A stretch of DNA of 64,000 bases from Microbacterium timonense. GTDB lineage: Bacteria > Actinomycetota > Actinomycetes > Actinomycetales > Microbacteriaceae. Made by a program: the position numbers and the translations under genes. The DNA lies in NCBI RefSeq assembly GCF_900292075.1, contig NZ_OLMV01000001.1, positions 984,977 to 1,048,976 of the forward strand, in the 5' to 3' direction. Positions 45,770 to 55,108 of the stretch are shown here, in pieces (the first letter of the stretch is position 1; each line of letters starts with the position of its first letter). The notes beneath the pieces were generated by a model. The model was not told the DNA's origin. It ran no database searches and was given only the letters and a program-made list of their open reading frames with translations.

Positions 45770-47107
45770 TCACGCGGCGTCGGCCTCGGGACGCACGTTG
45801 TGGTTGCGGCAGAAGATGTTGCCGGGATCCCACGCGCGCTTGACGGCGGCCAGGCGTGCCATCGTCGCCGGCGGATACATGCGACCGGCGACGGACGGGT
45901 CGGTCGAGACGGTGAAGTTGCCGTATACCCCCGCCCCCTGCGCCTCGATCGCGTCCCACGCTGCACCGATGCGCGTTCGCGCCTCATCATCGATCATGCC
46001 CGGGATGTCGAACGCCCCGGCCATCGCGAACCACGTCGCGTCGCGGGCGGGGAACGGGGTGGCATCCTGCGCGACGTCGCCGTACGCGCCGCCCAGGGAA
46101 CGGAGGAACACGACCGACGCGGGGTTCTGCTCGTGGAAGGCGACCAGCTTGTCGATCACGTCGTCGTCGAGCTCGCGCAGCAGCGTGTTGCCGCCGAGGA
46201 ACCCCGGCATGGGACGCTCGGGATCGAACTCCGGCGTCTCGAGGAGGACATCTGGGTAGTCCTGGACGCCGAACTCGCGTTCGGTGACACCCGGCGCCTT
46301 GGCCAGGGGCGCCAGCGCGCGGCGGGCGGCTTCTTCATCGGTGCCGATGAAGACGGCCGTCACGGTCGCTCCCGCGGGAGCGCTCGGGTCCATGGGTGGG
46401 ACATCCATGTAGGTGACGGTGAGCTCGCGAGGCGCCCCCGCCATCACGTCACGCAGCACGCCGAGGATGTGCCGCGCCTCGCCTTCGAGTCCGTAGACGG
46501 CGTGAACCACGCCGTCGAGCCGGTGCGCCTCGAAGTCGAACCGCGTGACGACGCCGAAGTTGCCGCCACCGCCCCGCAGCGCCCACAGCAGGTCGGGGTG
46601 CGACGTCTCGGTCACCTCCACCACCTCTCCCCGTGCGGTGACCAGCTGTGCGCCGACCAACTGGTCCGCCGCCAGGCCCCAGGCACGCACCATCCAGCCG
46701 ATGCCGCCGCCGAGGGTCAGCCCGCCCACGCCGACGGAGGCCGTGTCGCCGGAGCTGATCCCGAGGCCGTGTTCGGCGAGCGTGTGCGCGACCGCACCCC
46801 ACAGCGCGCCGCCGCCGATGCGCACGCGCGTGCCCTCGACCGAGATGTCGTCGAGGGCGGAGATGTCGAGGGTGAGGCCGCCGGGCACCCCGCCCCAGGC
46901 GCTGTGACCGCCGCCGCGGATCATGACCTCGAGCCGTTCGGCCGAGGCGTAGCGAAGGGCGCCGCGCACGTCGTCCACGGTCGCGGCCCGGATGACGGCA
47001 GCGGGCTCGCCGATGCCGGAATGGAAGCGGCGGGCGGATTCCCACTCGGGGTCGCCCGGACGGATGACGGTGCCGACGGCACCGCCTGTCATGTCGTCAT
47101 TGCTCAT
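45770..47107 (-). CDS. FAD-binding oxidoreductase (berberine bridge enzyme type)
   Basis: 445 residues of the BBE-like VAO family. GGGHSAWG contributes H68, the covalent flavin histidine; GLTLGGGIGWMVRAWGL and WALRGGGGNFGVVTRFDF are family signatures; PGNIFCRNHNVRP near the C terminus is the BBE tail. The cysteine for a second covalent flavin bond (GHCPTVG-type) is absent, so the flavin is probably singly bound. Substrate unknown. ATG 47107 follows TAACGT by 7 nt. Convergent with gnd. Confidence 0.9.
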   Translation of the reverse strand: MSNDDMTGGAVGTVIRPGDPEWESARRFHSGIGEPAAVIRAATVDDVRGALRYASAERLEVMIRGGGHSAWGGVPGGLTLDISALDDISVEGTRVRIGGGALWGAVAHTLAEHGLGISSGDTASVGVGGLTLGGGIGWMVRAWGLAADQLVGAQLVTARGEVVEVTETSHPDLLWALRGGGGNFGVVTRFDFEAHRLDGVVHAVYGLEGEARHILGVLRDVMAGAPRELTVTYMDVPPMDPSAPAGATVTAVFIGTDEEAARRALAPLAKAPGVTEREFGVQDYPDVLLETPEFDPERPMPGFLGGNTLLRELDDDVIDKLVAFHEQNPASVVFLRSLGGAYGDVAQDATPFPARDATWFAMAGAFDIPGMIDDEARTRIGAAWDAIEAQGAGVYGNFTVSTDPSVAGRMYPPATMARLAAVKRAWDPGNIFCRNHNVRPEADAA

Positions 47108-47114
47108 GCCCGTC

Positions 47115-47120
47115 ACGTTA
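47115..47120 (-). promoter_or_regulatory. -10 box of leaderless FAD oxidase promoter
   Basis: TAACGT, 7 nt, then ATG 47107. Confidence 0.5.
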
Positions 47121-47190
47121 GAGGGCGGTGCCGACATCGATCCAGTGTGTTCGCCCAGCGCGTGCGCGGTCGGGGCCCCCGGCCGGGGCG

Positions 47191-47196
47191 TAGGCT
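47191..47196 (+). promoter_or_regulatory. -10 box of leaderless epimerase promoter
   Basis: TAGGCT, 7 nt, then GTG 47204. Confidence 0.55.
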
Positions 47197-47203
47197 CGGC
47201 GAG

Positions 47204-48202
47204 GTGACGAGCATCCTCTACATCGGCGGGACCGGAACCATCAGCGCGGCATGCGTCCGCCGCTCGATCGCCCTCGGGCACGACGTGACCGTGCTGAACC
47301 GCGGCGGTGCGCGGCGACCCATCCCTGCGGAGGTCGAGCTGGTCCAGGCCGACATCCGCGACGCAGACGGTGTCCGCGCTGCGCTGGGCGATCGCCGGTT
47401 CGATGTCGTGGCGCAGTTCCTGGCCTTCACCCCGGAGCACATCGCGACCGATCTGCGCCTGTTCGAGGGCCGCACGGGACAGTACATCTTCATCAGCTCG
47501 GCATCGGCCTACCAGAAGCCGCCGCGACGCGTGCCGGTGACCGAGTCGACACCGCTGCGCAATCCGTTCTGGCAGTACTCGCGCGACAAGATCGCCTGTG
47601 AGGACGTGCTGGTGGCCGCGTACCGCGAGCGCGGTCTGCCGGTGACCATCGTGCGGCCGTCGCACACCTACGACGAGCGACTGCTTCCCACTCTCGGCGG
47701 CTGGACCGACATCGCACGGATGCGGGCGGGCCGCCCCGTCGTCATCCACGGCGACGGCACGAGCCTGTGGACCATCACGCACAGCGACGACTTCGCCGTC
47801 GCGTTCACCGGGCTGCTCGGCAATCCCGCCGCCATCGGTGAGGCCTTCACGATCACCGGCACCCACGCCCCGACGTGGAACCAGATCTACGGCTGGCTGG
47901 CAGAGGCCGCCGGCGTGGCGGATCCCGACTTCGTGCACGTCGCGTCGGAGACCATCGCCGCGTTCGCCCCGGATCTCGGTCCCGGGCTCCTCGGCGACAA
48001 GGCGCACTCCATGGTGTTCGACTCGTCGAAGGTGACCGAGCTCGTGCCGGAGTTCCGCACGACCATCACGTTCGACGAGGGAGCCCGGCGCATCCTGGCG
48101 TACTACGACGCCCACCCGGAGGCCCAGAGCGACGACGAGGGCCGCGACGCGGTATTCGATCGCATCGCGGCCCATGCCCGTTCGGCGGCCGGCGCCGCCT
48201 GA
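47204..48202 (+). CDS. NAD-dependent epimerase/dehydratase (atypical SDR)
   Basis: 332 residues. The NAD-binding loop is SILYIGGTGTISAACVRRS (glycine motif GGTGTIS), the downstream VVAQFLAF and IFISSASAYQKPPRR carry the central region with YSRDKIACE as the probable Tyr/Lys-type pair, and SHTYDERLLPTL follows. The C terminus resembles the CSP41/isoflavone-reductase-like atypical SDRs. Substrate unknown. GTG 47204. Divergent from the FAD oxidase with a 96-bp gap; converges with the ABC ATPase gene. Confidence 0.83.
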   Translation: MTSILYIGGTGTISAACVRRSIALGHDVTVLNRGGARRPIPAEVELVQADIRDADGVRAALGDRRFDVVAQFLAFTPEHIATDLRLFEGRTGQYIFISSASAYQKPPRRVPVTESTPLRNPFWQYSRDKIACEDVLVAAYRERGLPVTIVRPSHTYDERLLPTLGGWTDIARMRAGRPVVIHGDGTSLWTITHSDDFAVAFTGLLGNPAAIGEAFTITGTHAPTWNQIYGWLAEAAGVADPDFVHVASETIAAFAPDLGPGLLGDKAHSMVFDSSKVTELVPEFRTTITFDEGARRILAYYDAHPEAQSDDEGRDAVFDRIAAHARSAAGAA

Positions 48203-48207
48203 CGCCG

Positions 48208-48933
48208 TCAGCGCGTGATGTCGCGCCCCGTGCCCTTGTCGAGCCGGAGCCGGCGTCGAGCGCGCCGCGCGACCGCCGAGTCGTGCGTCACCACGATGAG
48301 CGTGAGCCCCTCCTCTCCCAGTGCCTGCAGCACGGCGAGGATCTCGTCGCGCATGCTCTCGTCGAGGTTCCCGGTCGGCTCGTCCGCCAGCAGGACGCGC
48401 GGGCGCTTCACGATCGCCCGCGCGATCGCGACGCGCTGCTGCTGACCGCCGGACAGCTCACCCGGCCGGTGGTCCGCCCTCTCGGCGAGCCCGACGCGCG
48501 CCAGCGCCTCCCCGACGCGCGCGCGGCGCTCCGCCGCACCGAGGCCGAGGGGCTCGAGGGCCATGTCGACGTTCTCGTGCGCGGTGAGCGTGGGGATGAG
48601 GTTGAACCCCTGGAAGACGAAGCCGATCTCGTGCGCACGGATCCGGCCGAGTTCGCGGTTGCCCGCGCGCGCAAGGTCGATGTCGCCGAGGTGCACGGCC
48701 CCGGTGCTCGGTCGGTCGAGGGCACCCAGGAGCTGCAGCAGCGTCGACTTCCCTCCTCCCGTCGGTCCCTGGATGGTGACGAACTCTCCGGCGTCGATGG
48801 TGAGGTCGACGCCGGCGAGCGCCTTCACGACGCGCCCCTTCTGCGTGTAGGTGCGTGTGACGCCCTGCAGCCGGTAGAGCGCGGCAGGTACGGCATCCCG
48901 ATCCGGCAACGGTTCGGTGTCGATCATGGTCAT
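48208..48933 (-). CDS. ABC transporter ATP-binding protein (MacB/LolD type)
   Basis: 241 residues. Walker A GPTGGGKST (56-64), Q-loop FVFQGFNLIP, signature LSGGQQQRVAIARA, Walker B VLLADEPTGNLD and H-loop VVTHD are all present. LolD/MacB-like ATPases couple to FtsX-fold permeases for export or lipoprotein handling. ATG 48933 has GGGAG 8 nt upstream; an alternative ATG at 48996 would add 21 Thr-rich residues and lies 8 nt past the permease stop. Cotranscribed with the permease. Confidence 0.92.
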   Translation of the reverse strand: MTMIDTEPLPDRDAVPAALYRLQGVTRTYTQKGRVVKALAGVDLTIDAGEFVTIQGPTGGGKSTLLQLLGALDRPSTGAVHLGDIDLARAGNRELGRIRAHEIGFVFQGFNLIPTLTAHENVDMALEPLGLGAAERRARVGEALARVGLAERADHRPGELSGGQQQRVAIARAIVKRPRVLLADEPTGNLDESMRDEILAVLQALGEEGLTLIVVTHDSAVARRARRRLRLDKGTGRDITR

Positions 48934-49004
48934 GAGGTTCTCTCCCGTCGTGGCGGTGGATTGTTCGGTGGCGGTGGTGCGGGTCTGATCGGACATCGGA
49001 TGCC

Positions 49005-50468
49005 TCACCCCACCGACCGCAGCGCCTCGGCCGGGCTCAGCCGCGCCGCGCGCCAGCCGCCGAACGCACCGGCGACGAGGCCGCCGAGCACCGCGATCGC
49101 GACGGCCGCGACCACCACCCACACGGTTACCGGCGCATGAAGCACGATGTCGCCGCCGGACTGCTGCATGACCGCGTCCCCCAGGGCGCCGCGCATCGGT
49201 CCGCCGACCGACGGACCGGCGTCGGGTCCGGACCCACCCGTCGTCGCGGTGGAGATCGTGGGCGCGAGGATGTCGATCGCGAGGATGCCGGCGAATCCGA
49301 TCACCAGACCGGCGGCACCCCCGATGAGGCCTTGGACCAGGGACTCCCCCGCGACCTGCCCCACCACGCGGCCGTTGGACCATCCGATCGCCTTGAGCGT
49401 GCCGAACTCGCGCGTGCGTCGAGAGACGCCCGACGTGGTGAACAGCACCGCGAGCACCAGCGCCACCGCCAGCACGATCACCGACAGCCACGTGCCCAGG
49501 CCCGCGATGAGCGACGACGCCCCGGCGAGCGACCCGGACACGGTCGAGGCGAGGTCGGACTGCGAGCTGACGGCGGCGTCGGGCAGGGCCTCCTGCAGCG
49601 CCGCCTGCACCGCGGGGATGTCGTCGGAGGACTGCGCCTGCACGTATACCGTCGAGATCACCTCGCCCGCACCCGAGAGCTCCTGGGCGACGTCCAGCGG
49701 GATGTACGCATTCGACGCCGTGTCGATCTCGTCCGAGGTCGACGCCACGATGCCGACGACCTCGAAGTCCTGCCCGCCGATGTCCATGCTGTCGCCCACC
49801 TCGAGCTCTGCGGTCGATGCGTATGCGGCATCGAGCACCACGACGTCCTGCCCCGCGTCGTCCGCCTCCAGGCCCCGACCGTGGGTGATCTCGACGGCGG
49901 ACAGCGGGCCGACGGCGTCGGCGGACGGATCGATGCCGAGCACGGTGAAGGAGTCCACGCCGAACGAACCGCCGGCGAATCCGGCGTCGCCGCTGCCCTC
50001 CTGCGGAGGGGCCATCGTGACGTCCCCGCCCGAGTCCTCCGGGCGCGCCGGCAGCTCGCCCGTGAACGTCATGTTCGTGAGGCTGAGCGCAGCCGAAGCC
50101 GCCTCCACGCCGTCGACGGCGGTCACCGTGTCCAGCACGCCGGCATCGAGCGTCGCGCGCAGGGGCTGTGTCACCAGACGCGATTGGCTGAGCTCCGTCG
50201 ATCCGTCCTCAGACGTCTCGCCGCCGTCCTCGCCGAAGTCGAAGCGCTGCACGGGTCCCGCGCCCGGCTCCGCCGTCGCGCCGCTGACCGTGAGGTCGGT
50301 TCCGACGCCGTACACGGATTCCAGCGCCTCGGCCTGCGCATTGCGCACGCCCGCGGCCAGCGAGTTCACGATCATCACGAGCGCGATCGCGATCGCCAGG
50401 CCCGCCGCCACGATGATCGTCTGCTTCTTGCGGCCGGCCAACTCCCGCCGCAGGTAGGTCATGTACAT
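49005..50468 (-). CDS. MacB-like ABC transporter permease
   Basis: 487 residues. One N-terminal helix (TIIVAAGLAIAIALVMIVNSL) is followed by a large extracytoplasmic MacB_PCD-type domain (about 45-330, including SADAVGPLSAVEITHGRGL and YIPLDVAQELSGAGEVISTVYVQ) and three C-terminal helices of the FtsX fold with SGVSRRTREFGTLKAIGWSNGRVV. Such transporters export peptides or lipoproteins or sense envelope stress. ATG 50468 has GGAGA upstream. Divergent from the response regulator, its probable controller. Confidence 0.92.
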   Translation of the reverse strand: MYMTYLRRELAGRKKQTIIVAAGLAIAIALVMIVNSLAAGVRNAQAEALESVYGVGTDLTVSGATAEPGAGPVQRFDFGEDGGETSEDGSTELSQSRLVTQPLRATLDAGVLDTVTAVDGVEAASAALSLTNMTFTGELPARPEDSGGDVTMAPPQEGSGDAGFAGGSFGVDSFTVLGIDPSADAVGPLSAVEITHGRGLEADDAGQDVVVLDAAYASTAELEVGDSMDIGGQDFEVVGIVASTSDEIDTASNAYIPLDVAQELSGAGEVISTVYVQAQSSDDIPAVQAALQEALPDAAVSSQSDLASTVSGSLAGASSLIAGLGTWLSVIVLAVALVLAVLFTTSGVSRRTREFGTLKAIGWSNGRVVGQVAGESLVQGLIGGAAGLVIGFAGILAIDILAPTISTATTGGSGPDAGPSVGGPMRGALGDAVMQQSGGDIVLHAPVTVWVVVAAVAIAVLGGLVAGAFGGWRAARLSPAEALRSVG

Positions 50469-50544
50469 CGGTCTCCTTCCGGGCGCCCGTCGCGCGCCAC
50501 GGCAGCACGCTAGGGATCACGGCGATGCGCTTGGTCAGCGCCAC

Positions 50545-50561
50545 CTATGAGGGCGTTATGA
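50545..50561 (+). promoter_or_regulatory. Operator candidate 1: CTATG/TTATG direct repeat, 11-bp period
   Basis: CTATGAGGGCGTTATGAAC: two (C/T)TATGA-type half-sites exactly 11 bp apart, the spacing used by OmpR-family regulators. It is close to the ABC gene start. Confidence 0.55.
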
Positions 50562-50611
50562 ACCGGCCGCCTCGCGCGTCGGCGCCGGCGTGCCAGGTTT
50601 CACAGCCAGCG

Positions 50612-50639
50612 CATAGCCGGCTCCATAGGAACCACATAG
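50612..50639 (-). promoter_or_regulatory. Operator candidate 2: three CTATG direct repeats, 11-12 bp period
   Basis: On the minus strand CTATG occurs at 50639-50635, 50628-50624 and 50616-50612. The repeats face opposite to candidate 1 and lie just upstream of the response regulator gene. Confidence 0.55.
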
Positions 50640-50660
50640 ACGCGCCCCCACAATGGAGTC

Positions 50661-51389
50661 ATGAGCGCCCCCGCACCCACCCTCCTGCGTCCCGACGGCA
50701 CGAATCTGCGCGTCCTCGTCGTCGACGACGAGCAGATGCTCACCGATCTGCTGTCGATGGCGCTGCGCATGGAGGGCTGGGAAGTCCGCACCGCGGGGTC
50801 GGGTTTCGAGGCGCTGCAGTCCGCGCGCGAGTTCGAGCCCGACGCCATGGTGCTGGACATCATGATGCCCGACCTCGACGGCATGGCCGTGCTGCAGCGA
50901 CTGCGCCAGGCGGGCGATGACGTGCCGGTGCTCTTCCTCACGGCGAAGGATGCCGTGACCGACCGGGTCGCCGGCCTCACGGCGGGCGGCGACGACTACG
51001 TCACGAAGCCGTTCAGCCTCGAAGAGGTGGTGGCGCGACTGCGGGGCCTCATGCGCCGTGCGGGCACCGCCCATGCTGCGGGCGCCGAACCGATCCTGCG
51101 AGTCGGGGATCTCACACTCAACGAGGACAGTCACGAGGTGGTCCGGGCGGGAGAGGAGATCGACCTCACCGCCACCGAGTTCGAGCTGCTGCGCTACCTC
51201 ATGCGCAACCAGCGCCGGGTCGTCTCGAAGGCGCAGATCCTCGACCGCGTGTGGAACTACGACTTCGGCGGACGCTCGAGTGTCGTGGAGCTGTACATCT
51301 CGTATCTCCGCAAGAAGATCGACGCCGGGCGGGAGCCGCTCATCCACACCGTGCGCGGCGTCGGCTACATGATCAAGGCGCCGCAGTGA
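50661..51389 (+). CDS. OmpR family response regulator
   Basis: 242 residues. Receiver domain with acidic VVDDE (D22-E24 region), phosphoacceptor D66 in VLDIMMPD, T94 and K116 (VTKPF). The C-terminal winged helix has the OmpR block LTATEFELLRYLMRNQRRVVSKAQILDRVW and RSSVVELYISYLRKKID. ATG 50661; its stop overlaps the kinase start by four bases. Divergent from the ABC genes; direct-repeat operators fill the gap. Confidence 0.95.
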   Translation: MSAPAPTLLRPDGTNLRVLVVDDEQMLTDLLSMALRMEGWEVRTAGSGFEALQSAREFEPDAMVLDIMMPDLDGMAVLQRLRQAGDDVPVLFLTAKDAVTDRVAGLTAGGDDYVTKPFSLEEVVARLRGLMRRAGTAHAAGAEPILRVGDLTLNEDSHEVVRAGEEIDLTATEFELLRYLMRNQRRVVSKAQILDRVWNYDFGGRSSVVELYISYLRKKIDAGREPLIHTVRGVGYMIKAPQ

Positions 51390-52957
51390 CCCCAGCCACG
51401 GCGGCCGGGTCGGCAGCCCCACCCGATCGCGGCGCGCGCCTCCCGCACCGGGCGCCGTGGACCCTGCAGCGCAAGCTCATCGTCACCGTCGTGGGGATCA
51501 CGTCGTTCATCATCGTCCTGGTCGCTGTCGCCACCAGCGCCATCCTCGGCACGGTCCTCGAAGACGGGCTCGCGCGCGACTTGAGGTCCCAGGCCACGCG
51601 CACCGCGAACTCGGTGCAGGGGTACGTGATCGCCGGCCTCAGCGCCGACCAGATCCTCACGGAGCAGCCGCTGCCTCCGGGGTCGCTCCTGGTCATCGAG
51701 ACTGCGCCGGCCAACCCGACCGCGGCGTACGTCGATGACGAGGGATCCGTCGTCGCCCTTACCGAGGATCAGATCGACCAACTGATCGACAGCGTTCCGA
51801 CCGACGGCCCGCTCGTCGTCAGCGTCGACGGAGTGGGCACGTTCCGTGTCGAAGGCCAGCGGATCAACCCGTCCTCGATCGTGGTCGTCGGGCTCTCACG
51901 CGACGACGTCGCAGCGACGATCACCCACATGCTCACCACCATCGGACTGCTCACGGCCGGCGGCCTGATCCTGCTGTCTCTCGCGACCGCGTGGACCATC
52001 CGCAGAGGCCTGGCACCCCTGCGCGCCGTGGCCGACACCGCGGGCCGGGTGTCGGCCCAGCGCCTGGACCAGGGCGAAGTGTCGATCGCCGAACGCGTGC
52101 CCGCCCGCGAAGCCGACCCGCGGACCGAGGTGGGCCGGGTCGGCGAGGCGCTCAACACCCTCCTGGACCACGTCGACGAGTCGCTCGCTGCCCGGCAGCG
52201 CAACGAGGAGCGGATGCGGGCGTTCGTCGCCGACGCGAGCCACGAGCTGCGAACGCCGCTGGCCTCCATCCGCGGTTACTCCGAGCTCTCGCTGAGGGCG
52301 CTGAGCCGCTCCCCTCGACAGGAGCGCGGACCGGAGGATGCGACGATCCAGACCACGGAGGCGTCATTGGAGCGCATCCAGGCACAGTCCCTGCGGATGA
52401 CCTCTCTCGTGGAGGATCTGCTGCTGCTGGCCCGCCTGGACGAGGGCCAGGAGCTCGTCTACGGCACCGTCGACCTCACGCGCCTCGCGATCGACGCCGT
52501 CGGCGACGCCCGGCCGACCAGCACCGATCACGAGTGGGTGCTCGAGGTGGGCGACGAGCCCGTGCTCATCGCGGGCGACGCCGGCCGCCTGCACCAGGTC
52601 GCCGCCAATCTGCTCGCCAACGCCCGCACGCACACGCCCGCCGGCACCACGGTGACCGTCCGTGTGGCCCGCGATGGATCTGACGCGGTCCTGACCGTGC
52701 ACGACGACGGACCCGGCGTCGACCCCTCCATCAAGGACGAGCTCTTCGAGCGCTTCTCGCGCGCCGACCGCTCGCGCGCACGCCAGACCGGGGGCACCGG
52801 CCTGGGCCTGTCGATCGCCCGGGCCATCGTCGACGCGCACGGCGGCAGCATCCAGGTGCGCAGCACGCCAGGCGATACGACCTTCGAGGTCCGCCTTCCC
52901 GCACGGCCTCTCGACCCGGCTCCCACCGGGGCGGATGCCGCGGTGGAGGCTCAGTAG
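51386..52957 (+). CDS. Sensor histidine kinase
   Basis: 523 residues. Helix 1 (about 31-55), an extracytoplasmic sensor of about 120 residues, helix 2 (about 183-206), HAMP, then HisKA with H286 in ASHELRTPLASIRGYSEL, N box VAANLLANARTHTPAGTTV, G1 DDGPGVD and G2 GGTGLGLSIARAIVDAHGG. GTG 51386 overlaps the regulator stop (GTGA), so the two are coupled. The stimulus is unknown. It converges with and overlaps by 7 nt the RnfD-reductase gene. Confidence 0.95.
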   Translation: MTPATAAGSAAPPDRGARLPHRAPWTLQRKLIVTVVGITSFIIVLVAVATSAILGTVLEDGLARDLRSQATRTANSVQGYVIAGLSADQILTEQPLPPGSLLVIETAPANPTAAYVDDEGSVVALTEDQIDQLIDSVPTDGPLVVSVDGVGTFRVEGQRINPSSIVVVGLSRDDVAATITHMLTTIGLLTAGGLILLSLATAWTIRRGLAPLRAVADTAGRVSAQRLDQGEVSIAERVPAREADPRTEVGRVGEALNTLLDHVDESLAARQRNEERMRAFVADASHELRTPLASIRGYSELSLRALSRSPRQERGPEDATIQTTEASLERIQAQSLRMTSLVEDLLLLARLDEGQELVYGTVDLTRLAIDAVGDARPTSTDHEWVLEVGDEPVLIAGDAGRLHQVAANLLANARTHTPAGTTVTVRVARDGSDAVLTVHDDGPGVDPSIKDELFERFSRADRSRARQTGGTGLGLSIARAIVDAHGGSIQVRSTPGDTTFEVRLPARPLDPAPTGADAAVEAQ

Positions 52958-54540
52958 CCGCTGAAGGCGTCGGTCGTGATAGAGCGGGCCCGCTCCAGGG
53001 CCGGCGCGAGGTCGGCGATGAGCGCCGCGGGGCCCGAGATGTACGCGTGCCGGGCGCCGATGTCGGGCACCACCCGCAGCAGGCCGTCGGCGTCCAGACG
53101 CACGCCGCGTGCCCACTGCCAGTGCGCGGGAAGATCGGCGGGACGGTCGCGGGTGAAGACCACGACGTCCGCGCCGGATGCCTCGATCTCATCGCGATAT
53201 GCCAGCTCCGAGGAGTCCGACGCCACGTAGACGAGCACGATGTCACGGTCCAGCCCGGCCGCCCGCACGTGACGCAGCTGCGAGACGAAGGGCGTCACGC
53301 CGATGCCGGCGGCCACCATCAGAATGGGAGCGGCATCGCGTTTGGGCAGCAGGAAGTCACCCCAGACGCCGGTGATCCCGAGCGCATCGCCGGGCTGCAC
53401 CTGCGCGAGCGCCTTCTTGAACGAGCTGAGTGGCTTCGCACTGTCGCTCTCCTTGAACGCCACCTTCAGCAGGGGCAGGTCCTCGGGCGCCGAGGCGATG
53501 CTGAACTCCCGCCGCGTGCCGCGGGCGTCGGGGTGACGGTGCGGCACCTCCAGTTCGAGGTACTGCCCCGGCAGGAACGCCAGCCGGTCGTGCACGCGGA
53601 AGGTGAGCTCCTGCACGGTGGGCGTCGGCTGGGTGCGCGAGACGAGCGTGAGCCGTACCGCGGTGCGGACGGCGAACGCGAACGCGATGAGGTTGCCGAT
53701 GAGCAGGGCACGCTCCTGCCCCAGCGTGATGTCTCCCACCGGGATGGGCCACCCCGCGAGCACGCCGACGACGGCGGCGACCGAGAGCTGCTGCCAGCGA
53801 CGGGGCGGCAGGGTCAGCGGCTCGGACAGCATGAACGCCCCCAGGAAGAGGTACGGCGACGACCACAGCAGAGGCCACAGCACGTCCTGCATGTCCATGT
53901 CGATCCCGAGCGCCTGATACTGCGCGGCCGTGCGGAAGACACCGATCGCGACGGCGAACACGAGGAACACGGCGACCACGCGCAGTTTCTCGGTGCGCAC
54001 CAGGACCACGAGTCCCAGCAGGATGACGGGGGCGGCCAGGGCCGGAGTGCCGACCCACCACGACGACCAGCCGAGGTCCGGCCACAGCAGGCTCAGCAGC
54101 GTCAGCACGGTGGCGCCGACCGCGGCCGGGTTGAAGATGTGGCGGCCGCGCCAGGCCAGTACGTACTTCGAGAGGGAGGCGACCGCCGCCGCGATGGCGA
54201 TTCCGAGGATGCCCGCCGGTTCCACCGTCGGGCGCAGCACGAACAACAGGATGTGGGCGGTGATGAGTGAGGACTCCAGACGCCACGGCAGGCCGAGCAC
54301 CCGCTGAGCCGCAGCATCCACCCCCACGCAGACCGCGGACAGCACGGCGAGCGTGATGATGAGCTGCAGCGGGTCGGGCCCGACCAGCTGCTGATCGACC
54401 GGCAGCGCCAGGTCGATGAGCGACAGCAGGAAGGCGATGACGGCCAGCGCCGCGAGTGCGAGGTACACGAGGCGGTACATCGAGACGCGGCCGAGCACCG
54501 CGAAGACGCGGTTCCAGGCGGCGGTGAGCGATCCCATCAC
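52951..54540 (-). CDS. RnfD/NqrB-like membrane domain fused to ferredoxin-NADP reductase domain
   Basis: 529 residues. The N-terminal ~290 residues contain about eight to ten helices and the RnfD/NqrB-like WRGRHIFNPAAVGATVLTLLSLLWPDLGW segment. The C-terminal ~240 residues are an FNR-type domain: RREFSIASAP and PGQYLELEVP bind FAD, and VAAGIGVTPFVSQLRH binds NAD(P)H. The flavin-attachment sequence of true RnfD subunits is not visible. The enzyme would take electrons from NAD(P)H in the cytoplasm and pass them outward. GTG 54540 (or ATG 54537) lies next to the MOSC stop. Confidence 0.85.
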   Translation of the reverse strand: MMGSLTAAWNRVFAVLGRVSMYRLVYLALAALAVIAFLLSLIDLALPVDQQLVGPDPLQLIITLAVLSAVCVGVDAAAQRVLGLPWRLESSLITAHILLFVLRPTVEPAGILGIAIAAAVASLSKYVLAWRGRHIFNPAAVGATVLTLLSLLWPDLGWSSWWVGTPALAAPVILLGLVVLVRTEKLRVVAVFLVFAVAIGVFRTAAQYQALGIDMDMQDVLWPLLWSSPYLFLGAFMLSEPLTLPPRRWQQLSVAAVVGVLAGWPIPVGDITLGQERALLIGNLIAFAFAVRTAVRLTLVSRTQPTPTVQELTFRVHDRLAFLPGQYLELEVPHRHPDARGTRREFSIASAPEDLPLLKVAFKESDSAKPLSSFKKALAQVQPGDALGITGVWGDFLLPKRDAAPILMVAAGIGVTPFVSQLRHVRAAGLDRDIVLVYVASDSSELAYRDEIEASGADVVVFTRDRPADLPAHWQWARGVRLDADGLLRVVPDIGARHAYISGPAALIADLAPALERARSITTDAFSGY

Positions 54541-54541
54541 G

Positions 54542-55096
54542 TCACACCGGCTGCAGCGGCTCGTGCGGACCGGCGGCCGGGATGACGCGGATGTCGTCTC
54601 CCGGGCGGACGGTGCCGCCCTCGAGCACGACCGACATGACGCCGGCCAGACGCACCGTCCGGCCCGCGTCGTCGAGGTGGACGAGCTCCTTCATGAGCCC
54701 CTCCGAGAGGCCGTTGATCTGCGTACAGGGGTTGCGCAGGCCGGTGATCTCGACCACGGCGTCGCTGCCGAGGGCGAGCCGCGTGCCGCGCGACAGGCCG
54801 AGCAGATCGATGCCGGCGGTCGTGATGTTCTCGCCGAGCCCTCCCGGCCGCACGTCATGACCGCGGCGGGACATCTCGTCGAACAGCTCGGCATGGATCA
54901 GATGCACCTGGCGGAGGTTCGGCGTGGTGGGGTCGCGGCGGACGCGGGAGCGATGCTGAACGGTGGTGCCGGCGTGGGCGTCGCCTTCCACGCCGATCCC
55001 CGCGATCAGGGTGATGCTCTCGCGCGTCGGCTTGCTGAAGCGATGCGCGTCGTCGCGGGCGACTGCGACGACGTGTCCGGGGAGGGGTTCGGTCAC
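54542..55096 (-). CDS. MOSC domain protein
   Basis: 184 residues. The MOSC beta domain includes IGVEGDAHAGTTVQHRSR, RQVHLIHAELFDEM and GGLGENITTAGIDLLGLSRGTRL, with the molybdenum-cofactor cysteine in ITGLRNPCTQIN. MOSC proteins sulfurate molybdoenzymes or reduce hydroxylated substrates. GTG 55096 follows TAGCCT by 6 nt; the TAG of that box is also the stop codon of apbE, so MOSC has its own promoter inside the cluster. It sits between apbE and the reductase. Confidence 0.88.
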   Translation of the reverse strand: MTEPLPGHVVAVARDDAHRFSKPTRESITLIAGIGVEGDAHAGTTVQHRSRVRRDPTTPNLRQVHLIHAELFDEMSRRGHDVRPGGLGENITTAGIDLLGLSRGTRLALGSDAVVEITGLRNPCTQINGLSEGLMKELVHLDDAGRTVRLAGVMSVVLEGGTVRPGDDIRVIPAAGPHEPLQPV

Positions 55097-55102
55097 CGTT
55101 CC

Positions 55103-55108
55103 AGGCTA
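55103..55108 (-). promoter_or_regulatory. -10 box of leaderless MOSC promoter, overlapping the apbE stop
   Basis: TAGCCT (the TAG is the apbE stop), 6 nt, then GTG 55096. Confidence 0.5.
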
